NCBI RefSeq assembly: GCF_900102875.1
Contig: NZ_FNGH01000006.1
Location: forward strand, 124,001-188,000
Reading direction: 5' to 3'
Source: Franzmannia pantelleriensis
GTDB lineage: Bacteria > Pseudomonadota > Gammaproteobacteria > Pseudomonadales > Halomonadaceae
DNA length: 64,000 bases
Shown one piece after another: positions 28,384 through 36,514 of the stretch. A program made the translations under genes and the position numbers. The first letter of the stretch is position 1. Each line of letters begins with the position of its first letter. The notes beneath the pieces were generated by a model. It saw only the letters and a program-made list of their open reading frames with translations, was not told the DNA's origin and did no database searches.

Positions 28384-29238
28384 ATGTCCGATTACTATCG
28401 CCTGGTAGTGTCCTGCCCCGACCAGGTCGGGATCGTTGCTCGTGTGTCTGGCTTTATTGCGCGTCAGGGCGGCTCGATCACCGAGGCCAGCCAGCACTCT
28501 GACCTGGCTACCGGTCGTTTCTTCATGCGCTACGAGATTCTCGCCGACTCGGTGGGGCTGAGCGCTAAGCAGCTTCGCGAGGCGTTTACGCCGATCGCCG
28601 ACGAGTTCGCCATGGACTGGGCGCTTACCGATACCACCAGGCGGCCCAGGGTGGTGCTGATGGTGTCCCGGGAGAGTCATTGCCTGGTCGATTTGTTGTA
28701 TCGCTGGACCGCCGGTGAGCTCGACTGCGAGATTCCCTGCGTGATCTCCAATCACGACGACCTGCGCGCGCTGGTCGAGTGGCACGGCATTCCCTATCAC
28801 CAGGTGCCGGTGACTCCGAACACCAAGCCCCAGGCATTCGCCGAGGTGGAGCGCCTGGTGGAGGAGGCCGGCGCTGACAGCGTGGTGCTGGCGCGCTACA
28901 TGCAGATCCTGCCGCCGGCGCTTTGCCAGCGCTATGCCGGGCGGGTGATCAATATTCACCACAGCTTCCTGCCGTCCTTCGCAGGCGCCAAACCCTACCA
29001 TCAGGCCTATGAGCGCGGCGTCAAGCTGATCGGGGCGACCTGCCACTATGTCACCGAAGAGCTGGATGCCGGGCCGATCATCGAGCAGGATATCCACCGC
29101 GTCAGCCACTGCCACACTGCCAATGATCTGGTGCGCTTCGGGCGTGACGTGGAGAAAGCGGTCCTCGCCCGTGGGCTGCGCTGGCATCTCGAGGGCCGAG
29201 TGCTGATTCACGGCAACAAAACGGTTGTCTTCGCCTGA
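28384..29238 (+). CDS. purU: Formyltetrahydrofolate deformylase
   Basis: Hydrolyses 10-formyl-THF to formate and THF, balancing one-carbon pools. 284 residues. N-terminal ACT domain (about 5-85; YRLVVSCPDQVGIVARVSGF), then a PurN-like formyltransferase domain with VINIHHSFLPSF and the catalytic Asp in TEELDAGPIIEQD. The HH in place of the HP of PurN is typical of deformylases. Probably the first gene of a two-gene unit with the membrane protein downstream (18 bp gap). Confidence 0.95.
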   Translation: MSDYYRLVVSCPDQVGIVARVSGFIARQGGSITEASQHSDLATGRFFMRYEILADSVGLSAKQLREAFTPIADEFAMDWALTDTTRRPRVVLMVSRESHCLVDLLYRWTAGELDCEIPCVISNHDDLRALVEWHGIPYHQVPVTPNTKPQAFAEVERLVEEAGADSVVLARYMQILPPALCQRYAGRVINIHHSFLPSFAGAKPYHQAYERGVKLIGATCHYVTEELDAGPIIEQDIHRVSHCHTANDLVRFGRDVEKAVLARGLRWHLEGRVLIHGNKTVVFA

Positions 29239-29256
29239 GCGATCACGGAGCGCGCC

Positions 29257-29928
29257 ATGACCTTCGCCGAGGTAGTGCTGATGCCGTGGATGCTGGGCAT
29301 TGGCTGGTTGATCAGTGCCGCAGTGCTGGGGCTGGCACTTGCGCAGCGTCCGTGGCGGGCGCTGCTGGTCGACGTTGGTCTGCAGCATCGCTGGCTGGCT
29401 GCGCTGGTTGCCGTGCTGCTGCTATGGCAGCTGCGCGCTCAGGCGGTGGACTGGCTGACCCTGCACCTGGTGTTTACAGCGCTGCTGACGCTGATTTTCA
29501 AGGCACCGCTGGCGCTGCTGATCTGCGTGGTGGTCAACTTCGCCATGGTGCTGCTGGGGCGTGTGGCCTGGCCGCTGCTGGGTGTGAATGTACTGGTCAG
29601 CGGGGTGGTGCCGGCACTGGTGATGGTGATTGCCTGGCGACTGGTGGATCGCTGGCTCGCCGACAATCTGCCAGTGTTCGTGTTCGTCTGTGGCTTTTTC
29701 GGCACGGCGCTGGCCACCCTGGCCAGCGGCATGACCGCAGTCGCTATCGTGGGGCTGGGGGCCAATGATCCCGAGGCGTGGTTCCTGGCCTCGGAGTATG
29801 CACGCTTCCTGCCGCTGCTGATGCCCTCCGAGGCCTTTATCAGCGGCATGCTGCTCAGCGTGCTGGTGGTCTATCACCCTGAATGGGTCGCGACCTTCAA
29901 TCCCCAGCGCTACATCGATACCAAATAG
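29257..29928 (+). CDS. CbiM-like (ECF-type) integral membrane protein
   Basis: 223 residues with about seven hydrophobic segments. The spacing and residues around VNVLVSGVVPALV, FGTALATLASGMTAVAI and PSEAFISGMLL resemble the CbiM/NikM substrate-capture family (PF01891). The N-terminal metal-chelating Met-His of true CbiM is missing, and no ECF ATPase or T component is nearby. A solo membrane protein of unknown substrate is the safer reading. Confidence 0.6.
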   Translation: MTFAEVVLMPWMLGIGWLISAAVLGLALAQRPWRALLVDVGLQHRWLAALVAVLLLWQLRAQAVDWLTLHLVFTALLTLIFKAPLALLICVVVNFAMVLLGRVAWPLLGVNVLVSGVVPALVMVIAWRLVDRWLADNLPVFVFVCGFFGTALATLASGMTAVAIVGLGANDPEAWFLASEYARFLPLLMPSEAFISGMLLSVLVVYHPEWVATFNPQRYIDTK

Positions 29929-29951
29929 CGGTTGGTCAGCGCCGTGATCGC

Positions 29952-31004
29952 TCACCCCTCGTCGAATAGCGTCAGCTGGCGCTGAGCGTCCTCGGGGACC
30001 AGCCGGACCCCGACCCCGAGCAGCCTCACCGGGCGCGCGCCGCGCTGCCAGGCCTGCTCGAGCAGATGCTGGAAGCCGTGCGGGTCGCTGGCGGTTCCCA
30101 TACTCTCCATGCTGGTTAGGCTGAAGTCATCGAAGCGGACCTTGACGAAGCGTTTGTCGCTGGGCGGGTGGTCATGACGTGCCAGGCGCTGCTGTAGCTT
30201 GTCGAACAACGGCATCAGCGCCTGCCGGCAGGCGGCGAGGTCGGGCAGGTCGTGGTCGAAGGTGGTCTCGACGCTGACCGACTTGCGCTCGCGGGTGATC
30301 TTGACCTCGCGCTCATCGATGCCCCGGGCGAGTTGATAGAGGTGCCGGCCGAACTTGCCAAAGCGTTCCAGTAGCTCGGCCAGCGAGCGCTGACGCAGAT
30401 CGTCGCAGGTGTGAATGCCCAGCGTCTCGAGCTTGGCCGTGGTGGCAGGTCCCACCCCGTGCAGCTTGGCGACCGACAGGGTACGCAGAAAGCCGTCCAC
30501 GTCAGCGGGGGTAATCACCGTCAAGCCATCGGGCTTGTCCCAGTCGCTGGCGATCTTGGCCAGGAACTTGCTCGGCGCCACGCCCACCGACAGGGTGATG
30601 CCGGTGCGTGCCAGGGTCTGCTCCTTGAGCCAGCGTGCCATCCAGGTGGCGCTGCCGCGGAAACGCTCGACCTCGCTCACGTCCAGATAGGCTTCGTCTA
30701 GCGACAGTGGCTCGATCAAGGGAGTGAGCTCGGTAAATAGTGTCTGGATCTGCTCGGAGACGGCCCGGTAACGCGCGAAGTCGGGAGGCAGCACTACCAG
30801 CTCGGGGCACAGGCGCAGCGCCTTGGCGGTGGGCATGGCGCTGCGCACGCCGAAAGCGCGGGCGGGATAGTTGCAGGTGGCGACCACACCGCGGCGCTCG
30901 GCGCTGCCGCCCACCGCCAGCGGTACCTCGCGGAGCGCAGGCTGGTCGCGCATCTCTACCGCGGCGTAAAAGCAGTCGCAGTCAGCGTGCAGGATCTTGC
31001 GCAT
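29952..31004 (-). CDS. dinB: DNA polymerase IV (Y family)
   Basis: Error-prone translesion polymerase. 350 residues. Catalytic residues in HADCDCFYAAVE (Asp) and EPLSLDEAYLDVS (Asp-Glu), helix-hairpin-helix at KLHGVGPATTAKL, and the C-terminal clamp-binding QLTLF (343-347). Only 14 bp separate it from the lexA stop on the same strand, so it is probably the second gene of an SOS-controlled lexA-dinB operon. Confidence 0.96.
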   Translation of the reverse strand: MRKILHADCDCFYAAVEMRDQPALREVPLAVGGSAERRGVVATCNYPARAFGVRSAMPTAKALRLCPELVVLPPDFARYRAVSEQIQTLFTELTPLIEPLSLDEAYLDVSEVERFRGSATWMARWLKEQTLARTGITLSVGVAPSKFLAKIASDWDKPDGLTVITPADVDGFLRTLSVAKLHGVGPATTAKLETLGIHTCDDLRQRSLAELLERFGKFGRHLYQLARGIDEREVKITRERKSVSVETTFDHDLPDLAACRQALMPLFDKLQQRLARHDHPPSDKRFVKVRFDDFSLTSMESMGTASDPHGFQHLLEQAWQRGARPVRLLGVGVRLVPEDAQRQLTLFDEG

Positions 31005-31018
31005 GGAGCGGGTGAGGC

Positions 31019-31666
31019 TTAGCCCAGTGCCTGGCCGTTGCCGCCGCGAATCACCCCGACGCCGATGCCCTCGATCTCGAGTTCCTGATGGCGCAAGTCA
31101 ATCTCGATGGGGGCGAAGTCGTCGTTCTCCGCGCTCAGCCACACCTGATGCCCCTGGCGCTTGAAGCGCTTGACGGTGACTTCGTCGTCGAGTCGCGCCA
31201 CCACGATCTGGCCATCGCGGATACGCTCGGTGCGGTGCACGGCGAGCAGGTCGCCCTCGAGAATGCCGATGTCCTTCATCGACAGGCCGCGCACACGCAG
31301 CAGATAGTCGGCGCGTGGGGTAAAGTATTCCGGCGGCAGTGGGCAGTGACGATCGATATGCGCGGCGGCCAGGATCGGGCTGCCGGCTGCCACCTCGCCG
31401 ATGATCGGCAGGCCGGGCTGGGGGCTGGCATCGGGCTCTGGGTCCTGCTCCTGCGCGGGCAGGCGGATCCCCCTTGAGGTGCCAGCCACCATGCGAATCA
31501 CGCCCTTCTTGTTGAGCGCACGCAGGTGCTCCTCGGCGGCATTGGGCGAGCGAAAGCCCAAGGCCCGTGCGATCTCGGCACGGGTTGGCGGATAGCCCAG
31601 CTCGGACATGGTCTTGACGATGAAGTCGTAGACGTTCTGCTGGCGTGGGGTGAGAGGGCGGGTCAT
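31019..31666 (-). CDS. lexA: SOS repressor LexA
   Basis: 215 residues from ATG 31666, preceded by GGAGG. N-terminal winged helix ([12 protein letters not shown], recognition helix [14 protein letters not shown]). Autocleavage site Ala94-Gly95 (EVAAGSPI), catalytic Ser129 (GLSMKD) and Lys166 (VKRF), each offset by ten from E. coli. Cleavage upon RecA* binding derepresses dinB and itself. The open frame extends 59 codons further upstream, but those cover the promoter region. Confidence 0.97.
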   Translation of the reverse strand: MTRPLTPRQQNVYDFIVKTMSELGYPPTRAEIARALGFRSPNAAEEHLRALNKKGVIRMVAGTSRGIRLPAQEQDPEPDASPQPGLPIIGEVAAGSPILAAAHIDRHCPLPPEYFTPRADYLLRVRGLSMKDIGILEGDLLAVHRTERIRDGQIVVARLDDEVTVKRFKRQGHQVWLSAENDDFAPIEIDLRHQELEIEGIGVGVIRGGNGQALG

Positions 31667-31700
31667 GTGACCTCCGCAAGTGGGTGGCGGTGTTTGGTTA

Positions 31701-31730
31701 AGTATACAGTATGGCTGAGTATCCAGTAAA
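31701..31730 (-). promoter_or_regulatory. lexA-dinB promoter with tandem operator-like repeats
   Basis: On the minus strand TTTACT, 18 bp, TATACT (31701-31706). Two direct repeats, TACTGTATAC (31702-31711) and TACTGGATAC (31719-31728), 17 bp apart, overlap the core promoter. Each matches the left half of a gammaproteobacterial LexA box (TACTGTATA) but lacks a good right half ACAGTA. Probable LexA site; the tandem form is unusual. Confidence 0.6.
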
Positions 31731-31757
31731 AGTGTTGCAGCGTTTAAAACGCCAAGT

Positions 31758-31786
31758 TTGTGACGAACTGTCATCTTGCGTAGAAT
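31758..31786 (+). promoter_or_regulatory. Promoter of psrA
   Basis: TTGTGA (31758-31763), 17-bp spacer, TAGAAT (31781-31786); start of transcription near 31793, 42 bp ahead of the coding start. Confidence 0.65.
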
Positions 31787-31799
31787 GTAATTACGTTTA

Positions 31800-31811
31800 A
31801 AACAGCTGTTT
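31800..31811. promoter_or_regulatory. PsrA-type operator in the psrA leader
   Basis: AAACAGCTGTTT is a perfect 12-bp palindrome of the form AAAC-N4-GTTT, the spacing reported for PsrA sites in Pseudomonas. It would lie at about +8 to +19 of the psrA transcript, so autorepression is expected. A related CGTTTAAAAC occurs at 31741-31750 and again at 31794-31803. Confidence 0.6.
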
Positions 31812-31834
31812 ACCAGCTCGGCAGGGGGGTAGGT

Positions 31835-32503
31835 ATGGCGCAACCGGATACCGTGACGCGCATTCTCGACACCGCAGAGGTGCTGTTTGCCGAGCGAGGC
31901 TTCGCGGAGACCTCGCTACGCAACATTACCAGCAAGGCCAAGGTCAACCTGGCGGCGGTCAACTATCACTTTGGCTCCAAGAAGGCGCTGATCCAGGCGG
32001 TGTTCGCCCGCTATCTCGATCCCTTCACCGAGCGCTTCCATGCGGCGCTGGATGCGCTTGAGGCGGAGTATGCCGGGCGCGTCATCCCCCTCGAGGTGCT
32101 GCTGGAAACCATGGCCAAGACCGTGCTGGATGTGCCCGCCGAGCGCAACAGCCTCAAGGTGTTCATGCGCCTGTTAGGGTTGGCTTACAGTCAGGCCCAG
32201 GGCCATCTGCGTCGCTATATACAGGATCACTACGGTAGCGTATTCAGTCGGTTTACCGACCTGGTACGCCAGGCCACGCCTGAGTTGCCCGAAGCGGAGC
32301 GCTTCTGGCGGCTGCACTTCGTGCTCGGCACGGTGATCTTTACCCTGTCGGGGTTGGATGCGCTGCGCGACATCGCCGAGAAGGACTATGGCGAGCACGT
32401 CAGCGTGCGCGACCTGATTCGCCGCCTGCGCCCGGTGGTGGTGGCGGCCATGAATGCACCGCTGCCTGATCCGGCCTCCGACAGCTTGCCGGCGGCGGTG
32501 TGA
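31835..32503 (+). CDS. psrA: TetR-family regulator PsrA
   Basis: 222 residues. N-terminal TetR helix-turn-helix ([36 protein letters not shown]). The C-terminal ligand domain follows the PsrA pattern ([19 protein letters not shown]). In Pseudomonas PsrA senses long-chain fatty acids and controls rpoS and fatty-acid oxidation genes. The divergent placement next to lexA with nagZ downstream is the Pseudomonas order, supporting the assignment. Overlaps the next gene (TGATG). Confidence 0.88.
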   Translation: MAQPDTVTRILDTAEVLFAERGFAETSLRNITSKAKVNLAAVNYHFGSKKALIQAVFARYLDPFTERFHAALDALEAEYAGRVIPLEVLLETMAKTVLDVPAERNSLKVFMRLLGLAYSQAQGHLRRYIQDHYGSVFSRFTDLVRQATPELPEAERFWRLHFVLGTVIFTLSGLDALRDIAEKDYGEHVSVRDLIRRLRPVVVAAMNAPLPDPASDSLPAAV

Positions 32504-33024
32504 TGGCCATGACACCGCGTCTCGAACAGTTGCCGCCAACCGCCGGTCACTGGTTGGAAATCGACCTCTCGACCCAGCGCCTATGGTGCTGGGATGGTCA
32601 GCAGCGGGGCGCCGACTACGCGATCTCGAGCGGCAGTGCAGGCATCGGGCAGCGCGACGGCAGCGGCCAGACCCCGCTTGGCTGGCACTACGTGCGTGCG
32701 GCGATCGGCGCAGGCCAGCCACTGGGCGCTGTTTTTCGCGGTCGTCGCCCGACCGGCGAGGTATTCGATGCTACCCTGGCCGCCGAGTACCCGCAGCGCG
32801 ACTGGATCCTGACCCGCATTCTGTGGCTATGTGGCCTCGAGCCAGGCGTCAACCGTGGCGGAAACGTCGATTCCCAACGACGCTATATTTACCTGCACGG
32901 CACCCCCCCGGACCAGCCGATGGGCACGCCGGCCTCGCACGGCTGCGTGCGGCTGCGCGACGTGGCACTGCTCGAGGTATTCGACTTCGCCCCTCCCGGT
33001 ACGCCGGTGTGGCTTCACGACTGA
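32503..33024 (+). CDS. L,D-transpeptidase (YkuD family)
   Basis: 173 residues from ATG 32503, overlapping the psrA stop by one base; a GTG at 32500 is possible. Catalytic motif YLHGTPPDQPMGTPASHGCVRL, with the Cys nucleophile and essential His residues. No clear signal peptide is visible, unlike most periplasmic YkuD proteins. Expected to form 3-3 cross-links in peptidoglycan or act as a carboxypeptidase. nagZ downstream (peptidoglycan recycling) fits a cell-wall theme. Confidence 0.85.
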   Translation: MAMTPRLEQLPPTAGHWLEIDLSTQRLWCWDGQQRGADYAISSGSAGIGQRDGSGQTPLGWHYVRAAIGAGQPLGAVFRGRRPTGEVFDATLAAEYPQRDWILTRILWLCGLEPGVNRGGNVDSQRRYIYLHGTPPDQPMGTPASHGCVRLRDVALLEVFDFAPPGTPVWLHD

Positions 33025-33097
33025 CCATTCACCATGCCCTGTTGTCGGCCTGGTGGTTGGTCTAGAATCGGCCCCTTCTCAGCCAAGGAAGATGATC

Positions 33098-34120
33098 ATG
33101 ACGCAACCTATCGGCCCGGTGATGCTGGACCTCGAGGGGCCCCGGCTTAGCCGAGAAGAAGGTGACATGCTCAAGCGTCCCGAGGTGGGTGGCGTGATCC
33201 TGTTTTCCCGTAACGTCGAGGATGCCGCCCAGGTGCAGGCGCTGTGTGCGGCGATCCGTCGAGTACGTCCGGACCTGCTGCTGGCCATCGACCAGGAGGG
33301 TGGCCGCGTGCAGCGGCTGCGTGATGGCGTCACCCGACTGCCGTCGATGGCCCAACTGGCGGCGGGCTACGATGACGATCCGCAGGCGGTGCTGCAGCAG
33401 TGCCAGGATGCCGGTTGGCTGTTGGGCATGGAGATGGCGGCCTGTGGTCTCGACCTCTCCTTCGCCCCGGTGCTCGACATCGACGACGGCGACTCGGCGG
33501 TGATCGGCGACCGCAGCTTCTCTGCCGACCCCCAGACCGTCAGCCTGCTCGGCGGCGCCTTCATCAGCGGCCTGCACGATGCCGGGATGGTCGCCGTCGG
33601 CAAGCACTTTCCCGGTCACGGCGGCGTGGTGGCAGACTCGCACCACGAGCTGCCGGTGGATCCTCGTCCGCTTGCGGCGCTGCGTGAACACGACATGCGC
33701 CCCTTCGCCGAGCTGGCTTCACGCCTCGATGGAATCATGCCCTCCCATGTCATCTATAGTGCCTTTGACGACAAGCCGGCGGGGTTCTCGCGCAGCTGGC
33801 TGGGCCTGTTGCGCGAAGAGCTGGGCTTCAAGGGGGCGATCTTCTCCGACGATCTGTCGATGGCCGCTGCCCGCGTGGCCGGCAGTCCCGGTCAGGCCGC
33901 GCTGGCGGCGCTCGACGCCGGCTGTGACATGGTGCTGGTATGCAACGACCGCGCCGCGGCGCTGGAGGCCCTCGATGCCAGCGCCGGACGCGCTAGCAAG
34001 CGCCAGGCCAAGTTACGCTATCGGCGCGCCCGCCCCAGCCTCGACGCGCTGCCGGCGCTGTCACGCTGGCGGCGGGTACATGCCCGCCTCGAGGCCCTGA
34101 GCGGCAACAACGAGTCCTGA
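33098..34120 (+). CDS. nagZ: Beta-N-acetylhexosaminidase
   Basis: Cytoplasmic GH3 enzyme that removes GlcNAc from anhydro-muropeptides. 340 residues from ATG 33098 (AAGGA 8 bp ahead), matching E. coli NagZ (341). The open frame extends far upstream without similarity. Motifs: AIDQEGGRVQRL, the catalytic KHFPGHGGVVADSHHELP (His/Asp dyad), and the nucleophile Asp in FSDDLSM. Recycling products can induce AmpC in relatives. Followed 1 bp later by the MscS gene. Confidence 0.95.
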   Translation: MTQPIGPVMLDLEGPRLSREEGDMLKRPEVGGVILFSRNVEDAAQVQALCAAIRRVRPDLLLAIDQEGGRVQRLRDGVTRLPSMAQLAAGYDDDPQAVLQQCQDAGWLLGMEMAACGLDLSFAPVLDIDDGDSAVIGDRSFSADPQTVSLLGGAFISGLHDAGMVAVGKHFPGHGGVVADSHHELPVDPRPLAALREHDMRPFAELASRLDGIMPSHVIYSAFDDKPAGFSRSWLGLLREELGFKGAIFSDDLSMAAARVAGSPGQAALAALDAGCDMVLVCNDRAAALEALDASAGRASKRQAKLRYRRARPSLDALPALSRWRRVHARLEALSGNNES

Positions 34121-34121
34121 C

Positions 34122-35372
34122 ATGCTCGAGCTGCTGGCGCCCCTTGAAGCCTTCGCCAAGGACCATCTGGGGTTGCCCCACTGGTTACTGGCGCCGCTGC
34201 TTATCCTGGCGGTTGCACTGCTGGCGGACCTCACGGCCTGGCTGATCACCTGGCGTCTGGGGCCGCTGCTGCAGCGCACCCGCAGCCGCTGGGATGACGC
34301 AGTAGTGATGGCCTTTCGGCGACCGCTGCGGGTGTGGATCTGGGGCTTCGCGCTACTGTCGGTGGCAGCCTTCCTGGTGGCTCGCTTCGAGCTGGACTGG
34401 TCTGACGGCGAGGCAATCAAGATACGCAGCCTGTTCACGCTGCTGATGCTGGCCTGGGTCGGACTACGCATGGTCAAGCAAGTCGAGCAGCGGCTGTTGT
34501 TCCCCCCGCCGGGGCATCCCGCCAAGCCCATCGATGCCAGCAGCGCCTCGGCGATCAGCAAGGTGGTGGGTGCCAGCGTACTGGTGGTGGTCAGCCTGCT
34601 GGCCCTGGAGCGTTTGGGGGTACAGCTCTCGGGTATTCTCGCCTTCGGTGGCGTGGGCGGGATCATGGTCGGTTTCGCCGCCCGCGACGTGCTGGCCAAT
34701 TTCTTCAGCGGCCTGGCGGTGCACCTCGACGACCCGTTCAAGGTGGGTGACTGGATTCGCTCGCCTGATCGCGAGATCGAAGGCGTGGTCGAGGACATCG
34801 GCTGGCGGCTGACGCGTATCCGGACCTTCGATTCGCGGCTGCTGTTCGTGCCCAACTCGGCGTTCAGCACCATCACCGTCGAGAATCCCTCGCGCATGCA
34901 CCATCGGCGTATCTTCCAGACGCTGGGCCTGCGCTATCAGGACATGACCCAGGTGCGTGCCGTGGTAGCGGCGATTCGTGAGATGCTCGAGTCCCATGAA
35001 TACATCGATCATGACCAGCCGATGCTGGTCAACTTTACCGGGGTGGGGGAGCACACTCTCGACGTGATGCTGCACGTCTACACCGCGACCACCGATTGGG
35101 CTGAGCACCAGGACATTCAGCAGGATGTGCTGCTGCGGATCGCCGACATTCTTGATGAACACGACGCCGCCCTGGCGCTACCGGTGCGCGAGCTGACCCT
35201 CAACCAGGCGATTGCTCTGGAGGCCAGCGAGCATGACACCTCCAGCAGCGACAACGCTGCGGCCGAGCGGCCGCCAGAGCCGGGCGGCGACCAGCCCAAG
35301 GGACAGGGCAAATTACGCGGCGACGAAGCCGCTTCCTCTTCCAGCAATGCGACCCAGGATAACGATGCATAA
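34122..35372 (+). CDS. Mechanosensitive ion channel, MscS family
   Basis: 416 residues, inner membrane. Four to five hydrophobic segments in the first 185 residues, the last being the pore helix (ILAFGGVGGIMVGFAARDVL) followed by the MscS beta domain (DDPFKVGDWIR) and a C-terminal alpha/beta cage. Resembles the YbdG/YnaI branch more than minimal MscS. The C-terminal 45 residues are Ser/Asp/Pro-rich and disordered. Releases solutes on hypo-osmotic shock, plausible for a halophile. The last 8 bp overlap hpt. Confidence 0.9.
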   Translation: MLELLAPLEAFAKDHLGLPHWLLAPLLILAVALLADLTAWLITWRLGPLLQRTRSRWDDAVVMAFRRPLRVWIWGFALLSVAAFLVARFELDWSDGEAIKIRSLFTLLMLAWVGLRMVKQVEQRLLFPPPGHPAKPIDASSASAISKVVGASVLVVVSLLALERLGVQLSGILAFGGVGGIMVGFAARDVLANFFSGLAVHLDDPFKVGDWIRSPDREIEGVVEDIGWRLTRIRTFDSRLLFVPNSAFSTITVENPSRMHHRRIFQTLGLRYQDMTQVRAVVAAIREMLESHEYIDHDQPMLVNFTGVGEHTLDVMLHVYTATTDWAEHQDIQQDVLLRIADILDEHDAALALPVRELTLNQAIALEASEHDTSSSDNAAAERPPEPGGDQPKGQGKLRGDEAASSSSNATQDNDA

Positions 35373-35943
35373 CCTCGATCCGCACACTCATGAGTCTCTC
35401 ACCACCATGCGCGAGGTGATGGACAACGCCGACTGCCTGATCACCCAGTCCGACGTCGAGCGCGCCCTCGACCGCATGGCCGACGAGATCAGCGCCGACC
35501 TGGGCGACAAGCTGCCGGTGTTCTACTGCGTGATGAACGGTGGCCTGATCACTACCGGCCACTTGCTGACCCGGCTCGGCTTCCCCCTCGAGGTGGATTA
35601 TCTGCACGCTACTCGCTACCGCGGAGGCCTGCGCGGCGGCGAACTGTTTTGGCGCGTCTCGCCGGAGATCCCCATGGCCGGACGTCACGTGGTGATCGTC
35701 GACGATATCCTCGATGAGGGCGCGACCCTGGCGGCAATACTGCGCTACTGCGAAGAGGCCGGTGCGGCGAGCATCTCGACCGCGGTACTGGTCGACAAGC
35801 GCCACGACCGCAAGGCGGTGCCGGGGCTGACCGCCGATTACTGCAGCTTGGAAGTGGTCGACCGCTATGTATTCGGCTTCGGCATGGACTACAAGGGCTA
35901 TTGGCGTAACGCGCCGGGAATCTTCGCGCCCAAAGGGCTTTGA
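35365..35943 (+). CDS. hpt: Hypoxanthine-guanine phosphoribosyltransferase
   Basis: Salvages hypoxanthine/guanine to IMP/GMP. 192 residues from the ATG overlapping the mscS stop; the open frame continues upstream in the mscS region without similarity. PRPP motif HVVIVDDILDEGATLAAIL and CVMNGGLITTGHLL. It is a different type from gpt at 17.3 kb, so the genome has at least two purine PRTases of overlapping specificity plus apt. A 12-bp hairpin follows. Confidence 0.92.
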   Translation: MHNLDPHTHESLTTMREVMDNADCLITQSDVERALDRMADEISADLGDKLPVFYCVMNGGLITTGHLLTRLGFPLEVDYLHATRYRGGLRGGELFWRVSPEIPMAGRHVVIVDDILDEGATLAAILRYCEEAGAASISTAVLVDKRHDRKAVPGLTADYCSLEVVDRYVFGFGMDYKGYWRNAPGIFAPKGL

Positions 35944-36006
35944 ATGAAGGGGGCTGAGCAAGCGACCGTGAACAAGGGCGAAAGCCGCACGCGCGCTTGA
36001 GCGGAC

Positions 36007-36038
36007 GAGGGCTGACCCGTTGGGTCAGCCCTCGGTGT
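36007..36038. terminator. Bidirectional terminator between hpt and liuR
   Basis: 12-bp perfect stem GAGGGCTGACCC / GGGTCAGCCCTC (36007-36018 with 36022-36033), 3-nt loop, then GGTGTTTT on the + strand. The right arm includes the liuR stop codon. Confidence 0.75.
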
Positions 36039-36432
36039 TTTCAGGCAGCGCCTCCAGCGCCTCGCGGCAGCGGCCCTCGACGTCATCCAGCTCCCTGCGC
36101 ATCAGCCGGATGTCCTCCTCCTGACGCTGCAGGTTGGTGCGCTTCTCGGCGAGCAGTTCGAGCAGCCGCCGCAGCTGGCGGGCGTTACCGTCGGGCAGGG
36201 CGTCGTAGAGTTCGATCACCTCGCGGATCTCGGCCAACGAAAAGCCCAGGCGCTTGCCGCGCAGGGTCAGCTTGAGGCGCACCCGATCCTTGTCGTGGTA
36301 GACACGCGTCTGGCCGCGTCGCTGAGGCTCGAGCAGTCCTTCCTGCTCGTAGAAGCGGATGGTACGTGGGGTGACCTCGAACATGCGCGAGAGCTCACTG
36401 ATCGAGTAGGTGCGGGCGCCATCGGATATCAT
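36025..36432 (-). CDS. liuR: MerR-family regulator LiuR
   Basis: 135 residues from ATG 36432. N-terminal MerR winged helix (YSISELSRMFEVTPRTIRFY, then GLLEPQRRGQTRVYHDKDRV) and KLTLRGKRLGFSLAEIREVI, nearly diagnostic of LiuR, regulator of leucine/isovalerate catabolism. A coiled coil ends the protein. It has no MerR metal-binding Cys cluster. The LiuR box in the divergent spacer strengthens the call. The longer open frame upstream overlaps the divergent gene and is ignored. Confidence 0.85.
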   Translation of the reverse strand: MISDGARTYSISELSRMFEVTPRTIRFYEQEGLLEPQRRGQTRVYHDKDRVRLKLTLRGKRLGFSLAEIREVIELYDALPDGNARQLRRLLELLAEKRTNLQRQEEDIRLMRRELDDVEGRCREALEALPENTEG

Positions 36433-36452
36433 GCGAGATAGGATACCCAGAG

Positions 36453-36468
36453 TTGACGTTAACGTAAA
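36453..36468. promoter_or_regulatory. LiuR operator between liuR and the hydrolase gene
   Basis: TTGACGTTAACGTAAA is a near-perfect palindrome around GTTAAC, matching the LiuR box as I recall it (TTTACGTTAACGTAAA). Its TTGACG half can serve as a -35 for the right-hand gene, as is usual for MerR-type activation or repression with long spacers. Confidence 0.75.
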
Positions 36469-36514
36469 TCGCCGATCATGCTGGGGGACATTCGCGACCC
36501 TGCCTGGAGGCCCG

